A DNA stretch of 23,781 nt from a virus: the IMG/VR virus record IMGVR_UViG_3300043446_003993, positions 1 to 23,781 of that record. One strand, written 5' to 3'. Position 1 is the first letter of the stretch, and each line of letters opens with the position of its first letter. Made by a program: the position numbers and the translations under genes. Shown piece by piece: positions 22,756-23,781 of the stretch. The notes below the pieces were generated by a model that ran no database searches, had not been told where the DNA came from, and was given only the letters and a program-made list of their open reading frames with translations.

Positions 22756-23774
22756 AGTCCAGCTAGCTTTCTCATCTGTCCTAAATCGCTTTTACTGCCT
22801 GTTTGTACACTGACTGGTCCGTTATCCATTTCGTCTACATCTTTATGTAGTAACTTCTTTAATAAAGATATGATCATATCATGTTCTTCATCGCTGCCAG
22901 CAGAACCGCCGTGTATAGGACTAGTACTGTCACCTGGTGGCGCATTGTGATTTTGTTCGTTAGTCTCATCTGGAATAGAAACTTCACTGCCTACCTTAGG
23001 ACCTTCAGGTTTATTTTCTCCGTCACCGCCCGAAACTGCCTGCGGGTTTAGTGTGTATTGATTGGGTGCGCCATCTTTGGGCGCCAGTGCTGATGCCATC
23101 TTTGCAGGTAATGTAGTCTTAACACCAGATTCTGGATTGGTGATTTCTACGCCCTGTGGACCGCTGGCTGTAACTTTACCAGTAGTAGTTTCTGCAACAT
23201 CATCCTCATTTTTCTTAGTTAAAAAAATCTTACCTTGTAGTTCTGGCCTATTTTTTAATACAGCAAGTGCATAGTTATTAGCACCTTTCTTCCAATCAAA
23301 TACTTTTGGTTCGCCTTTGACCTTAAGAATCTTGCCGTTGACTTTTAAGTACCATGGGCCACGATCGCGATCCATTGCCTGTTGTTTTAATTTACGTTCG
23401 AAGTCAGGGTCATCCTCATGTCCTAGCTCATGCTGTAGTTCTTGACGCTTAAACTCTCTTTTATCATAATCCATTTGACGTTGTTGATCACGCTCGTAAT
23501 CCATAGGATTGTAATAATTGCTACGACCAAAGCGGCCTTCATCTACATCATCAGCACCGTTAAACTTGTCAACTAATTTCCATGCTAGTGATTCTGAATC
23601 CGACCTGCCATCTAAAACATCTGAGGCAAAGTGTATAGCTTTATTAAACAGTGCGTTGTCATCACCAGATTCGTCATCTAACGGAGCATACTCGCTATTC
23701 ATCCAACGATCTAAAAGTTTATCCATTTTGCTTTCAGCCACACCTTTCTTTTCTTTCTTTACAGGTTTAGCCAT
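22752..23774 (-). CDS. Virion-type protein, possibly 5' incomplete
   Basis: The visible 340 residues comprise a charged N-terminal part (KEKKGVAESKMDKLLDRWMNSEYAPLDDES and an Arg/Gln/Asp-rich region, about 1-135), a compact domain (PWYLKVNGKILKVKGEPKVFDWKKGANNYALAVLKNRPELQGKIFL, about 140-187), and a Pro/Gly/Asn-rich low-complexity linker with an acidic end. Similar layouts occur in marine T4-like virion proteins. The ATG at 23774 has no Shine-Dalgarno and the frame is open to the window edge (Asp-Gln before Met), so the true start may lie outside. Confidence 0.68.
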   Translation of the reverse strand: MAKPVKKEKKGVAESKMDKLLDRWMNSEYAPLDDESGDDNALFNKAIHFASDVLDGRSDSESLAWKLVDKFNGADDVDEGRFGRSNYYNPMDYERDQQRQMDYDKREFKRQELQHELGHEDDPDFERKLKQQAMDRDRGPWYLKVNGKILKVKGEPKVFDWKKGANNYALAVLKNRPELQGKIFLTKKNEDDVAETTTGKVTASGPQGVEITNPESGVKTTLPAKMASALAPKDGAPNQYTLNPQAVSGGDGENKPEGPKVGSEVSIPDETNEQNHNAPPGDSTSPIHGGSAGSDEEHDMIISLLKKLLHKDVDEMDNGPVSVQTGSKSDLGQMRKLAGL

Positions 23775-23781
23775 TTGATCT

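Overview
This window is best read as part of a large tailed-phage genome, probably a T4-related myovirus of the kind found in marine and fresh water. It is not an ordinary bacterial chromosome segment. Phage hallmarks are a PAAR spike-tip protein, a tail fibre/spike with an MTD-like N-terminal domain and a beta-helix body, a DexA exonuclease, a compact nrdA-nrdB-glutaredoxin cluster, a phage-type bS21, a SleB-like endolysin, and many small overlapping genes. Nearly all genes lie on the minus strand and many overlap by 1-20 nt. Host-like genes (GroEL, GroES, DnaK, IscU, IscA, TerC) are full length with intact motifs. By recalled similarity the chaperonins look betaproteobacterial, so a proteobacterial host is likely; this could not be tested by search.

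Layout. 1-4335: a chaperone block on the minus strand, dnaK > groES > groEL > hsp20 (cut by the left edge). hsp20, dnaK and groES share a near-identical leader box. 4344-4925: dexA behind a consensus sigma70-type promoter. 4975-6156: a plus-strand island holding a yybP-ykoY (Mn2+) riboswitch, terC, a translationally coupled 56-aa membrane peptide, a terminator and a DUF2061 gene. 6137-8489: bS21, small unknown genes and a large membrane/coiled-coil protein. 8493-10894: an envelope/lysis block with two lipoproteins, a secreted surface-antigen-like protein, small membrane proteins and a SleB hydrolase. 10949-12735: an unknown gene with a promoter/operator-like dyad, then his-rich secreted protein > iscU > iscA > unknown. 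12785-14306: Hc1-like protein, a small membrane protein, a 5'(3')-deoxyribonucleotidase, PAAR, and an Sm-like small protein. 14316-18023: glutaredoxin, nrdB, nrdA. 18059-20139: an unknown gene and the tail spike. 20163-20852: a PD-(D/E)XK nuclease. 20883-23774: virion-type proteins, one with a textbook -1 frameshift signal.

How the parts may work together. The phage appears to bring its own folding machinery, Fe-S scaffold and carrier, Mn2+ homeostasis switch, dNTP supply (RNR, glutaredoxin, nucleotidase, nucleases) and a ribosomal protein. Two transcription modes are suggested. One uses sigma70-type promoters with 17-nt spacers; three of these place the ATG 5-6 nt after the -10, so the mRNAs would be leaderless. 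The other uses T4-late-like TAAATA boxes, some followed at once by a hairpin. The strongest candidates for something new are the frameshift signal at 21171-21212, the Mn riboswitch-terC unit, the shared chaperone leader box, the leaderless promoter architecture, and a one-residue insertion in the NrdB metal site. No tRNA, CRISPR array or insertion sequence was seen, and no stretch over 300 nt lacks a gene.
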